Assembly: GCA_964291545.2 (NCBI GenBank)
Contig: OZ219860.1
Location: 248,001 to 312,000 of the forward strand
Source: G963667675 sp964291545
GTDB lineage: Bacteria; Chloroflexota; Dehalococcoidia; Lucifugimonadales; UBA3495
Length of the DNA stretch: 64,000 nucleotides
Reading direction: 5' to 3'
The notes under the pieces were generated by a model, which saw only the letters and a program-made list of their open reading frames with translations, ran no database searches and was not told where the DNA came from. This document shows positions 28,244 to 37,097 of the stretch, one piece after another; within the stretch, counting starts at the first letter, position 1, and every line of letters starts with the position of its first letter. The translations under genes and the position numbers were made by a program.

Positions 28244-28388
28244 GCTTCTCTGTGCTCCCCATTCGAAAAGCTCAGAACAAACGAGCAGCATAGCTCCACG
28301 CCAGGCAACGGCCTTCGTGCCGGGAAAAGGAGGTGGGTGGCCAGATTGACCAAGATTCGGGAGCGATCTGGGCAGGTGGCCGCGCCGA

Positions 28389-29768
28389 TCACCCCGCCCC
28401 CAGCGCCTGGGCGGTTTGGCCTATGACTAGGTCTACTGCCGATACGATTTCGTCGACGTCGTGGGAGGAGACGCAGAGGGGCGGCATGATGTTGGTGGTG
28501 TTGCTGCCGCGCAGTATCAGGCCGTTTTCGGCGAAGCCCTGGGTCAGCCGGCCGCCCAAGTCGGCGTCGGCGGGGAAATGCTCCTTGGTCTCGGGGTCCT
28601 TGACTATTTCGATCGAGCACATGAGACCCAGGCCCCGGACGTCGCCGATTATCGAATGCTTCTCTTTAAGCTCTTCCAAGCCGTCCAGCATGTAGCGGCC
28701 CATGCGGGCGGAGTTTTCCACCAGGCCCTCTTCTTCGAGAATCTCGATGTTCTTTAGGGCGGCCGCGGCGGCCACCGGGTGGCCGCCGAAGGTAATGACG
28801 TGGTGAAGGGAGACCCGCTGGCTGCCGACAAAGGCGTCGGAAATGGGCTTGCGGGCGAGGGCCCCGCCCATGGGTATGTAGCCGCTGGTCAGGCCCTTGG
28901 CGATGGTCATGATGTCGGGGGTCACTCCCCAATGCTCGGAGGCAAACATCTTGCCGGTGCGGCCGAAGCCGGTAATCACCTCGTCGGCTATGAGCAGGCA
29001 CCCGTAGCGGTCGCAGATGTCACGCAGCATAGGCCAGTAGTTGGGGCCGGGCACTGCTACGCCGTAAGGGGCGGCCACCGGCTCGGCGACAACCGCGGCG
29101 ATGGTCTCAGGCCCCTGGAACTTGATGATGTCCTCGATTGCCCCGGCGCAACGCTCGGCGCATTCCTCCGGCGTAGAGCCGCCGTAATCGCAGCGGTAGG
29201 GAAGGGGCTGGGGAGCATGGAACACTCCGGGGAACATGGGTTCGTAGTCCGTCTTGGGCATGGACGGGAAGCCGCCGAGGGCCAGTGCGCCAAAGGTAGC
29301 GCCGTGATAAGAACCCTTGCGGCTGATGAACTTGGTCCTGGTAGGCTCGCCTACGCGCTTGAAGTAGGCCCGGGACAGCTTGAGGGCCGTCTCGATAGAC
29401 TCGGATCCTCCGCTGGTGAAGTAGCAGCGGGATATGTCGCCGGGGGTGATGCGGGCCAACTTGTCGGCCAACCGTATCGCGGGCTCGGTGGTGGATCCCA
29501 TGGGCATGTAGGCCAACTGGCGCATCTGCTCATAGGCTGCGTCGGCGATCTCGGTGCGGCCGTAGCCCACGTTCTTGAGCCACAGGCCGGACATGGCGTC
29601 GATGTAGGTATCGCCCAGGGCATCGGTGACGCGGCACCCGTGGCCCTCGGTGAATATCTTGGGCTCGCCCTTCTCGGCCATGTCGCTGGGCTGGCGGAGG
29701 TAAATCCACAGGTGTTCCAGGGCCGATTCTTGTAGCTGCTTGACCTCGGATTCGGTGCGGGTGGCCAC
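28389..29768 (-). CDS. Class III aminotransferase (omega-amino acid type)
   Basis: 459-aa PLP fold-type I aminotransferase, the group acting on omega-amines, beta-alanine, taurine or polyamines with pyruvate. GTG 29768 follows GGGAGGTTAGACC. Seen: DALGDTYIDAMSGLWLKNVG, CYFTSGGSESIETALKLSRA (phosphate loop), KGSYHGATFGALALGG, VVAEPVAAPYGVAVPGPNYW, LLIADEVITGFGRTGKMFAS with the PLP Asp, and MTIAKGLTSGYIPMGG with the Schiff-base Lys near 285. C-terminus ILRGSNTTNIMPPLCVS. Complete. It may be co-regulated with the divergent FAD/FeS oxidase; the amine substrate is unknown. Confidence 0.93.
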   Translation of the reverse strand: MATRTESEVKQLQESALEHLWIYLRQPSDMAEKGEPKIFTEGHGCRVTDALGDTYIDAMSGLWLKNVGYGRTEIADAAYEQMRQLAYMPMGSTTEPAIRLADKLARITPGDISRCYFTSGGSESIETALKLSRAYFKRVGEPTRTKFISRKGSYHGATFGALALGGFPSMPKTDYEPMFPGVFHAPQPLPYRCDYGGSTPEECAERCAGAIEDIIKFQGPETIAAVVAEPVAAPYGVAVPGPNYWPMLRDICDRYGCLLIADEVITGFGRTGKMFASEHWGVTPDIMTIAKGLTSGYIPMGGALARKPISDAFVGSQRVSLHHVITFGGHPVAAAAALKNIEILEEEGLVENSARMGRYMLDGLEELKEKHSIIGDVRGLGLMCSIEIVKDPETKEHFPADADLGGRLTQGFAENGLILRGSNTTNIMPPLCVSSHDVDEIVSAVDLVIGQTAQALGAG

Positions 29769-29866
29769 GGTCTAACCTCCCAGGTGGATTGGGGGGCGGT
29801 GTTGGCGATGACGGGCTTTGGCGCGCGGGATTATCTCACAATGGCCCTCGGGGTGACCAGGCTGAG

Positions 29867-29885
29867 ATTCCCGCCCCGCGGGAAT
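29867..29885. repeat. Dispersed hairpin repeat ATTCCCGC...GCGGGAAT
   Basis: Perfect 8-bp arms with a 3-base loop, followed by GACGGGTTGG. The same core and flank occur at 62808-62829 followed by GACGGGCTAGG. It sits in the divergent spacer between the aminotransferase and the FAD/FeS oxidase genes. Confidence 0.8.
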
Positions 29886-30029
29886 GACGGGTTGGAGGCG
29901 AGGGACAACTGAGCAACGGGCGGGAAGGGGAATCGGGACTATTGCGCTCCGGCCTACGTTGAACAGGCCGCTTGGTTGGGATAAGCTTGCCGCAGCGTAG
30001 GTCATTGATTTATTTGGGGGGAGCAGACT

Positions 30030-32942
30030 GTGGTATCCGTTGCCTCAAACGCCCGTCGCATCCAGGGCAGGGCACGGGAGGAACTGGCCCGGGAGCTGGG
30101 CAAGCGGGTGTCGGGAGAGGTGCGGTTCGACGCCTTTTCCAGGGTGCTGTACAGCACCGACGCCAGCATATACCAGATGGAGCCGGTGGGCGTGGTGGTC
30201 CCGGACAGCGTGGAGGACGTGCTGGCGGTGATGGAGGTCGCCGCCGGGAACGGTGTGCCGGTATTGCCCCGCGCGGGCGGGACCAGCCTGGCCGGCCAGA
30301 CGGTGAACCATGCCATCGTCATGGACTTCAGCAAGCGATTGAACCGGGTGCTGGAGGTCAACCCCGAGGAGCGTTGGGCGCGGGTGCAGCCGGGGATTGT
30401 TCTGGACCAACTCAACATGCACCTGGCGCCTTTCAACCTGCACTACGCTCCCGACCCTACCACCACCAGCCGGGCCTGCGTCGGCGGGGGCATCGGGAAC
30501 AACACCTGCGGGGCGCACTCGGTGATATACGGCAAGACCCTGGACCACGTGAAAGAGCTATCGGTGGTGCTCTCCGACGGCTCCCCCGCCCACTTCAGGC
30601 CGCTGAACAGCGATGAACTGGAAGCCAAGCTGAGCGGCGACGGCCTGGAGTCGGACATTTACCGGGGCGTGCGGCGTCTTGCCAGGGACAACGCGGAGGA
30701 AATCGACGCCCGATACCCCAAGATCATGCGCAGGGTCAGCGGGTACAACCTGGACGAGTTCGTCACCGATTCGGGCTTCAACATGGCGCGCATGGTGGTG
30801 GGATCTGAAGGCACGCTGTGCGTGGTGACCGAGGCCAAGGTCAACCTGGAGCCGCGGCCGATTATGACGTCGCTGTCGCTCTTGCATTTCACCGGAATTG
30901 TGGAGGCCGGGGAGGCCACCGCGCGGGTGCTGGAGCACGGTCCTTCGTCGGTGGAGGTGGTGGACAAGATGGTGCTGGACCGCTCCAGGGCGTCCCTGGG
31001 CGGTTCGCTGAACCTGTCGCTTATCGAGGGAGACCCTGGGGCGCTGCTGATGGTGGAGTTCTACGGAGAGTCCGAGGCCGAGTTGACGGGGAAGATGGAC
31101 GCCTTGAAACAGGACATGGCGCGCCGGCGGATGGGCTACGCCTGCGTCAACGTGCTGGACAGGGCAGGCCAGGCCGCGGCGTGGAATTTGCGCAAGGCCG
31201 GCCTGGGGTTGCTGATGAGCATTACCGGCGACGCCAAGCCATTCCCTTACGTGGAGGACAGCGCGGTGGACCCGGAGCGGTTAGGGGAATTCGTGGGGCG
31301 GTTCGACGAGGTCGTGCGCAGCCACAACACCACGGCGGCCTATTACGGCCACGCCAGCGTCGGCTGCCTGCACGTGCGGCCGTTGGTCAGCCTGAAGGGA
31401 CCGGAGGGCATCGCCCGCATGGAGGCCATAGCCGACGAGATTAGCGACCTGGTGAAGGAGTTCGGAGGGTCGCTGAGCGGCGAGCACGGCGACGGCATAG
31501 TGCGGGGAGTGTGGACGGAAAAGATGTTCGGCCCGCGCCTGTACCAGGCGTTTCGGGAGGTAAAGGGGGCCTTCGACCCCCAGGGAATCATGAACCCGGG
31601 GAAAATCATCGACTGCCCGCCGATGACCGAGAACCTGCGTTACGGTTCCGACTACCGGGCGGCGTCGCTGCCCACCAGGCTGGACTACTCGCTGGAAGGG
31701 GACTATGCGGCCGCGGTGGAGATGTGCAACGGCATGGCAACCTGCCGCAAGCAGGAAGGGGGCATGTGCCCGTCGTACATGGCGACCAGGGAAGAGGAGC
31801 ACTCTACCCGAGGCCGGGCCAACCTGCTGCGGGCGGCGCTGTCGGGGCGGCTGCCCGAGAATGCCATATCCGGCCGGCGGCTGTACCAGGCGTTGGACCT
31901 GTGCCTGGAATGCAAGGCCTGCAAGGCGGAGTGCGAGTCAGGGGTGGACATGGCCAGGCTGAAGGCCGAGTTCCTGGACAACTATTACCGGTCCAACCGC
32001 AGGCCGCTGGCAAGCCGGATGTTCGCCAACATAGACCTGGTCAATCGCTGGGGCAGCAGGCTGGCGCCCTTTTCCAATTGGGTGACGCGTAGCCCGGTAG
32101 GTAAGTTGGCGGCCACGGCGATGCTGGGGGTGGATACCAGGCGGTCGCTGCCATACTTCGCCCGACATACCCTGTCTAGTTGGTTTAAATCAAGGCCTGA
32201 CGCGAGTCCCGGCGCCGGGAGCAGTGGCGAGGTGGTCCTGTTCAACGATACTTTCATGGAGTACAACTACCCTGAGGTCGGACGGGCCGCGGTGGAGGTG
32301 CTGGAAGCGGCCGGATTTCGTGTGATGCCGGCCAACGCGGGTTGCTGCGGCAGGCCCAAGATTTCCCAGGGCATGATGGCCGCGGCCCAGGAGCGGGCGC
32401 GGCGTATGGTCGACCTGCTTTACCCGTATGCCGCCAGGGGAGTAGCCATCGTAGGCTGCGAGCCCAGTTGCGTCTTGACCTTCCGGGACGAGTATCCCCA
32501 GTTCTTGAAGGACGAGAAGTCGCGGGTCGTGGCGGCGAACACCTACCTGGTGGAAGAGTTCCTGATGATGCTGGAGCAGCGAGGTGATTTGGACCTGAAG
32601 TTCGGTGAGACGGCTAAGAAGGTGCTATTCCACGGGCATTGCCATCAGAAGGCGCTGGCGGGAATTTCCAGCTCCGTGTCTGCCTTGGGGCTGCCGCCGG
32701 GCCACGAGGTCGAGCAGACCAATGCGGGTTGTTGCGGCATGGCGGGGTCGTTTGGATACCTGAGGGAGCGTTACGACGTTTCGATGGCTATTGGAGAACA
32801 GGCCCTGTTCCCGGCGGTCAACGCCAAGGGCGACGACTGGGAGGTGGCGGTTACGGGCGTTTCCTGCCGGCAGCAGATAGAGCAGGGCACCGGCCGGAAG
32901 GCGAGGCACGTGGTGGAGGTACTGCGGGACGCGTTGGGGTAG
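30030..32942 (+). CDS. FAD-linked oxidase fused to an Fe-S/CCG domain protein (D-lactate/glycolate dehydrogenase type)
   Basis: 970-aa fusion. Residues about 40-560 are a VAO-type FAD oxidase (VLPRAGGTSLAGQTVN, then RACVGGGIGNNTCGAHSVIY; MVVGSEGTLCVVTEAKVNLE; YYGHASVGCLHVRPLV; SGEHGDGIVRG). Residues about 570-660 hold two 4Fe-4S motifs (CNGMATCRK..MCPSYMAT and CLECKACKAECESGVDM). The C-terminus is a GlpC-like region with two CCG motifs (NAGCCGRPKISQG and NAGCCGMAGSFGY). It would oxidise a 2-hydroxy acid and pass electrons to quinone or another carrier. GTG 30030 follows GGGGGGAG. All parts that are separate GlcD/GlcF subunits elsewhere are in one chain here. Confidence 0.93.
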   Translation: MVSVASNARRIQGRAREELARELGKRVSGEVRFDAFSRVLYSTDASIYQMEPVGVVVPDSVEDVLAVMEVAAGNGVPVLPRAGGTSLAGQTVNHAIVMDFSKRLNRVLEVNPEERWARVQPGIVLDQLNMHLAPFNLHYAPDPTTTSRACVGGGIGNNTCGAHSVIYGKTLDHVKELSVVLSDGSPAHFRPLNSDELEAKLSGDGLESDIYRGVRRLARDNAEEIDARYPKIMRRVSGYNLDEFVTDSGFNMARMVVGSEGTLCVVTEAKVNLEPRPIMTSLSLLHFTGIVEAGEATARVLEHGPSSVEVVDKMVLDRSRASLGGSLNLSLIEGDPGALLMVEFYGESEAELTGKMDALKQDMARRRMGYACVNVLDRAGQAAAWNLRKAGLGLLMSITGDAKPFPYVEDSAVDPERLGEFVGRFDEVVRSHNTTAAYYGHASVGCLHVRPLVSLKGPEGIARMEAIADEISDLVKEFGGSLSGEHGDGIVRGVWTEKMFGPRLYQAFREVKGAFDPQGIMNPGKIIDCPPMTENLRYGSDYRAASLPTRLDYSLEGDYAAAVEMCNGMATCRKQEGGMCPSYMATREEEHSTRGRANLLRAALSGRLPENAISGRRLYQALDLCLECKACKAECESGVDMARLKAEFLDNYYRSNRRPLASRMFANIDLVNRWGSRLAPFSNWVTRSPVGKLAATAMLGVDTRRSLPYFARHTLSSWFKSRPDASPGAGSSGEVVLFNDTFMEYNYPEVGRAAVEVLEAAGFRVMPANAGCCGRPKISQGMMAAAQERARRMVDLLYPYAARGVAIVGCEPSCVLTFRDEYPQFLKDEKSRVVAANTYLVEEFLMMLEQRGDLDLKFGETAKKVLFHGHCHQKALAGISSSVSALGLPPGHEVEQTNAGCCGMAGSFGYLRERYDVSMAIGEQALFPAVNAKGDDWEVAVTGVSCRQQIEQGTGRKARHVVEVLRDALG

Positions 32943-32965
32943 GGAGCTGCCAGGCAAATAGCGCG

Positions 32966-33232
32966 TCAGGGTTGAGCGGCAGCGCCCCAGTCGAGGCCCG
33001 TCGAAAGTAGGTCTCCGTTTACCTTAATCTTGTGCCGGAGGCTGCCTATTAAGTCGGCGTCCTGGCTTACAAACGGGAACACCCGAGCTATGGGCTGGCC
33101 GTGTTTGGTGATTATCAGGCCTTCAGCGTCAAGTTGGTCCAATACATCCAAGCACTGCTCTTGGAACTTGGCGGCGTCTATTTCTTTCGTTGGTTCATAC
33201 CTGGATTCGGACATAGGCAACGGGAACTTCAC
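32966..33232 (-). CDS. Phd/YefM-type antitoxin (orphan)
   Basis: 88-aa (82 aa from ATG 33214) antitoxin-like protein. Seen: KEIDAAKFQEQCLDVLDQLD, then AEGLIITKHGQPIARVFPF, the Phd/YefM DNA-binding core. No toxin gene lies beside it: the next gene upstream on the same strand encodes the carboxymuconolactone decarboxylase protein, 15 bp away, and downstream is the oxidase stop on the other strand. A perfect TATAAT (33243-33238, minus strand) ends 5 bases before GTG 33232, but no -35 box is evident. Confidence 0.82.
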   Translation of the reverse strand: MKFPLPMSESRYEPTKEIDAAKFQEQCLDVLDQLDAEGLIITKHGQPIARVFPFVSQDADLIGSLRHKIKVNGDLLSTGLDWGAAAQP

Positions 33233-33247
33233 CGCATATTATAGCGG

Positions 33248-33796
33248 TTACTCCGGCAGTTCGGGGGTGACGCCGGGGTCCAGGCCTACGCCGAAGGCGG
33301 CCAGAATCTGGCCGACGAGTAGGTAGTGGCCGATTAGGGCGGTGAGGTCTACGACTCCGCGGGTGCCGTACTTGGCATGAACGGCGTTGAAGGTGGCGTC
33401 GGTTATCTTGCGGTCCCGCAGCAATTCCAAGGCGTAGCGCACCAGCAGAGCCTCCTCATCGGACAGGCCTTCGGGGGCCTTGCCATCGGTGATGGCTCGG
33501 ATGGTGTCTTCCGAAACGCCAGCACGGCGGGCCAGGGCGGCATGGGCGGTGTACTCGAACTGGGACTTGATCTCGCGAGCGGTGGTTAGAATCACTACTT
33601 CTTTCAGGCGTTCAGGCAGGTTGAACTCGAACCGGACGTAGGCGCCGGTGTGGGCCACGCGGTGGGCCAGGTCGGGGCTGTGCAGCAGCGCGCCGTATGG
33701 GCCTCGGACCCCGCCCCGGCTGCCGACTATTTCGTCAAAGAATTTCTGTTCTTCGGGGTCGAGTTGGTCTCTGCTGATTTCCGGCAGTCGCGACAT
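33248..33796 (-). CDS. Carboxymuconolactone decarboxylase family protein
   Basis: 182-aa AhpD/CMD-fold protein. ATG 33796 follows AAGGAGGGC. Seen: HSPDLAHRVAHTGAYVRFEF, LKEVVILTTAREIKSQFEYT with HAALARRAGVSEDTI, and a C-terminal YGTRGVVDLTALIGHYLLVG. The redox CxxC pair of AhpD-like members is absent; E-Y-T-A-H-A occupies that region, so it belongs to the non-redox CMD side (lactone decarboxylase or other). Probably co-transcribed with the small antitoxin gene 15 bp downstream. Confidence 0.9.
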   Translation of the reverse strand: MSRLPEISRDQLDPEEQKFFDEIVGSRGGVRGPYGALLHSPDLAHRVAHTGAYVRFEFNLPERLKEVVILTTAREIKSQFEYTAHAALARRAGVSEDTIRAITDGKAPEGLSDEEALLVRYALELLRDRKITDATFNAVHAKYGTRGVVDLTALIGHYLLVGQILAAFGVGLDPGVTPELPE

Positions 33797-34089
33797 CTGG
33801 AGCCCTCCTTGTTTAGCGTAAGCTGAGCCGGCATCGCCGGCGGTGGGAACGGGCATCCGTCCCTGGGCCGATACCTGCGGAAATAAATGATACCAGACCG
33901 GTCAGGGCGTCCGGTTACCGGTCGCCGCCTTGAATTGGTGCAGACGCCCGGCTAGACTAGGGCCTTAGTGATTCTCGCTTTGGCCTCCTACGTAAGCAAC
34001 GGGCCGCAGGCCCTCCTTCAGTGGCTGTTCCGGTGTGACGCTGCACTTTTCGCTCCCTTAAGAAAGGCAGCGGTTGCGGAGTTGACTAA

Positions 34090-35382
34090 TTGAGCAGCTT
34101 GTCCCGAGTGGGACGGGGGTTCAACGCCCGCTACCTGCCGTCGTTCCAGGCGCCGGATTTCCGCAGGCTTTGGACGGCCAGCATGTGCTCACAATCGGCC
34201 TACTGGGCCTTGATCGTGGCCCGGGCGGCCCTGGTGCTGGACCTGACCGATTCGGCTGCCTGGACGGGCTACGTCACCTTTGCGGCGATGATTCCCGCGG
34301 TGGCGATGGCGCCCATCGCCGGATACCTGGCAGACCGGTTCGACAGGCGCTCGGTCCTGGCGGGGGCCTACACGTTTAGTTTTGCCGGGGCTGCGGCGCT
34401 TGCGATGCTGGTGGGGTTCCAGGTGGTGGAGGCCTGGCAGGTGCTGGCGCTGGCCGCCATCACGGGCTGTGCCAGGTCTACCCAGATGCCTGCCGCCCAG
34501 GCATTGTTGGCCAACATGGTGCCCAGGGACCGTTTGTTGAACGCGGTTGCGCTGCACCAGATGACGTTCCACGGGGCGCGGTTTATCGGGCCGTTCATGA
34601 TACTGGCGGTTCTTTGGGCTACCGGGAACCAGGACCTGGTATTTTTCGCCGCCGCCGGCATGTACTTGCTGGGCCTTGCGGCGGTGCTGAGAATCCGGAC
34701 GGTTTCCCGGGGCGTCATCGAGGTAGGCAGGGGACTGGGCATATTCACCCGGAACATGACGGCCGGGCTCTCCTATATGTACCGCACCCCCCTGGTGATG
34801 TCCATCGTTCTGTTGGTGGTGGGCCACTGCGCCTTGACCATGTCCTTCGAATCGCTGTTTCCGGTGCTGTCCCTGGACAAGTTTGGCCTGGAGGACAGGG
34901 CGCAGATTATGGGCAGCGTGAGCTACCTGATGGCGGCTTACGGAGTGGCGGCCCTGATGACTTCGTTCTATTTGGCAGGGGTGCAAAGCGAACAAACCAG
35001 GGGACGTATATTCCTGTGGCTGGCGCTCCTCAGCGGAGGCACATTGACGGCGTTGGCGGTCTCGCCCAATTTGGAACTGGCCATCCTGGCGGCCGGAGGC
35101 ATGGGGTTTGCCCAGGGAGGCTTCATGACCATGAGCCATTCGATGCTCCAAAGCATTGCGCCGGACGAAATCCGGGGCCGGCTGATGGGAGTCTACAGCT
35201 GGCACATACAGGGGTTCATGGCCAGCTTCAACCTGATAAACGGGACGCTGGCGGCGTTTACAGCCTTGACGGCGTCGATGGTGTTGGCTTTCGGCGGGAT
35301 AGGATTCATGGTTATAGTTGTGTTGAGCCTGGGCAGGTTGCCCCTGCGGCAGTTGTACCGCCGCGGGGTGCCGGCGACCTGA
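34090..35382 (+). CDS. MFS transporter (EntS-like MFS_3 group)
   Basis: 430-aa major facilitator with about 12 membrane spans. Seen: FQAPDFRRLWTASMCSQSAY at the N-terminus, the loop 2-3 motif GYLADRFDRRSVLAG, ARSTQMPAAQALLANMVPRD near 125 (typical of the EntS/MFS_3 drug and siderophore exporter group) and PDEIRGRLMGVYSWHI in the second half. TTG 34090 is the likely start. The next gene is a second MFS_3 member in the same direction. Confidence 0.9.
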   Translation: MSSLSRVGRGFNARYLPSFQAPDFRRLWTASMCSQSAYWALIVARAALVLDLTDSAAWTGYVTFAAMIPAVAMAPIAGYLADRFDRRSVLAGAYTFSFAGAAALAMLVGFQVVEAWQVLALAAITGCARSTQMPAAQALLANMVPRDRLLNAVALHQMTFHGARFIGPFMILAVLWATGNQDLVFFAAAGMYLLGLAAVLRIRTVSRGVIEVGRGLGIFTRNMTAGLSYMYRTPLVMSIVLLVVGHCALTMSFESLFPVLSLDKFGLEDRAQIMGSVSYLMAAYGVAALMTSFYLAGVQSEQTRGRIFLWLALLSGGTLTALAVSPNLELAILAAGGMGFAQGGFMTMSHSMLQSIAPDEIRGRLMGVYSWHIQGFMASFNLINGTLAAFTALTASMVLAFGGIGFMVIVVLSLGRLPLRQLYRRGVPAT

Positions 35383-35509
35383 AGGCTGGTCAAGGCTCCG
35401 GCGCACCATCAATAGTCCGCTGATATCTAGCGAGAAGGCGCGGGCGTGCTCTATTTGGACATATCGAGGGGCTTGGCATGGTGATTAGCGGTCTTTCCCG
35501 GAGGCGCCG

Positions 35510-36760
35510 GTGATCGCGAGATCGGGCTTCTCTGCGTTCCGGTACCGGGAATACCAGCTTTTCTGGGTGGCAGCGGCGTTCTCCAATATCGGCATGTGGT
35601 CGTTGATATTCGCGACCTATTGGCTGATGCAGGAACTGACGGAGCGGGAGTGGATGGTGGGGCTGTTGTTGACCTGCAATGCGGCGCCCATACTACTGTT
35701 TTCAGTATGGGGCGGCGTGGTGGCCGACCGGGTCAACCGGCTGAAGCTGCTGCGGGTTACCAGGGCCCTGTTCTCAGCTCTGGCCCTACTCATGGGATTC
35801 CTGGTCGCCTCCGGTGTGATCGAGCCGTGGCATATTCTCGCAATCTCGGTGGTGAAGGGGATCATGCTGTCTTTCGACAACCCGGCCCGGTCGGCCATGG
35901 TCCCGGCCTTGGTGCCCAGGGAGCAACTGGCCAGCGCGGTGGCCCTTTACTCCATTGTTTTCGGCTCGGCGGCTATTGTGGGGCCGGCCATCCTGAAGCC
36001 TGTCGTGAGTCTATGGGGCCTGGAAGGGGTCTACTTTCTTATCGGCGCGGCCTATGCCTTCACGGTGGCGACGCTGACCTTCATGAACTCGCAGGGCCAC
36101 CGGCCGGAGAACCGTCCGACAGCTATGGTAAGGGGGGTGATAGACGGGTTGCAGCACATCAGGCTCCGGCCGGTCATCGCCGCTGTGATAGTACTGGGTT
36201 CCATAGTGGCCATCTTCGGGCACACCTATCAAGCCCTGTTGCCGGCCTTCACGGGGAAAGTCCTATCGGGCGATATAAACACCTACAGCGACCTACTGCT
36301 ATCGGCGGGCATCGGCGGCCTGGCGGCGACCATAACCATAGTCGTTCTCGGCGACCGGGTGCAGCCGGCGCGGTTCTTCGTCGTGGCCGGAATCTTCTCC
36401 GGCCTGGGTATTCTGACGCTCTCGCGGCTCGACTTGTTCACGGGCGCCGCCATAGCCATTGCCTTGGTCGGCGGGTTCCACGTGGTGTTCCAGACCACCA
36501 GCACGACCCTGGCGCTGAGCCTGGCGGCGGACGAGTTTCGAGGCAGGGTGATGAGCGTGCACCAGCTAAGCTGGGGGGCCACAGCCCTGGGCGGACTGCT
36601 CATGGGAGGACTGGCGGAATGGGTGGGGGTTGCGGAGGCAATCGGGTTTGGCGGACTGGTGGTGACGGTAGCCGCGGTTGTGGTTGCCCTGGTCGGGTTG
36701 CGCCGAGAGCTTGTGTCCGGCGGTACACCCCAATACGGCTCGATTCGCTCGGGCCGTTGA
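35510..36760 (+). CDS. MFS transporter (EntS-like MFS_3 group)
   Basis: 416-aa major facilitator, paralogous in type to the preceding gene. Seen: FRYREYQLFWVAAAFSNIGM, WGGVVADRVNRLKLLRVTRA, KGIMLSFDNPARSAMVPALV, VPREQLASAVALYS and ADEFRGRVMSVHQLSWGATA. GTG 35510 is preceded by GGAGG at 5 bases. The two genes are 127 bp apart and likely co-transcribed; they may export related compounds or act together. Substrate unknown. Confidence 0.9.
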   Translation: MIARSGFSAFRYREYQLFWVAAAFSNIGMWSLIFATYWLMQELTEREWMVGLLLTCNAAPILLFSVWGGVVADRVNRLKLLRVTRALFSALALLMGFLVASGVIEPWHILAISVVKGIMLSFDNPARSAMVPALVPREQLASAVALYSIVFGSAAIVGPAILKPVVSLWGLEGVYFLIGAAYAFTVATLTFMNSQGHRPENRPTAMVRGVIDGLQHIRLRPVIAAVIVLGSIVAIFGHTYQALLPAFTGKVLSGDINTYSDLLLSAGIGGLAATITIVVLGDRVQPARFFVVAGIFSGLGILTLSRLDLFTGAAIAIALVGGFHVVFQTTSTTLALSLAADEFRGRVMSVHQLSWGATALGGLLMGGLAEWVGVAEAIGFGGLVVTVAAVVVALVGLRRELVSGGTPQYGSIRSGR

Positions 36761-37097
36761 AGGCGTCTTCTCCAATGCGTCGTTTGCATTTTCCAGCGCG
36801 CTTGGTCATGGAGGGCCCACTCGTTCAAGGTGATTGTCAAGCTTGAGCAACCGCAGTCGGACTTGAGTTGAACTGGTAACTATTCAGTAGCAACACAAAA
36901 GTCCCATAACCACCGCCGCCGGCAACCAGGCCCTCCCCCGAAAACCCGTAATATTAAACCGAGCCAGCATCCAACTGACTTCAGCATTGACACACAGACA
37001 TTCTCCGTGGTAGTTTGGGTTCACCCCCCCTATCGCTTCGCCGGTAGGGTCGAGACCGCCCTTAAAGGCGGTCTCTGTCTTTGTATGGAAGCTGCCA
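36761..37097. other. 337-bp intergenic region ahead of the NYN-domain gene
   Basis: No gene seen. The only recognisable element is a strong terminator hairpin at 37052-37083, just before the NYN-domain start codon. The left half is less GC-rich than the flanking genes and shows no repeat. Confidence 0.6.
37052..37083 (+). terminator. Intrinsic terminator 15 bp before the NYN-domain gene
   Basis: GAGACCGCC (37052-37060) and GGCGGTCTC (37067-37075) form a perfect 9-bp stem with a 6-base loop, followed by TGTCTTTGT. It could end the MFS transcript or attenuate the NYN gene. Confidence 0.75.

Larger units (their letters stand above)
27899..28388. other. 490-bp gene-free region made of dispersed repeats
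   Basis: No gene supported. Contains three repeat types in a row: a TTCCCG/CGGGAA hairpin at 27979-27996, a GGGCGAAA/TTTCGCCC hairpin at 28068-28087, and a 63-bp repeat at 28181-28243 that recurs at 42454. A degenerate related piece follows at about 28262-28285 (TTCGAAAAGCTCAGAACAAA). It lies between uvrA and the aminotransferase gene, both on the minus strand. Confidence 0.75.

Noticed and set aside
28779..29735. 318-codon plus-strand frame opposite the class III aminotransferase
   Set aside because: Low-complexity Gly/His/Leu composition typical of antisense frames in GC-rich DNA.
34189..35412. 407-codon minus-strand frame opposite the MFS gene
   Set aside because: No hydrophobic pattern or domain; the plus strand encodes a clear 12-span transporter.
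35596..36846. 416-codon plus-strand frame in another phase of the second MFS gene
   Set aside because: Gly/Arg-rich shadow frame; the true frame has MFS_3 motifs.
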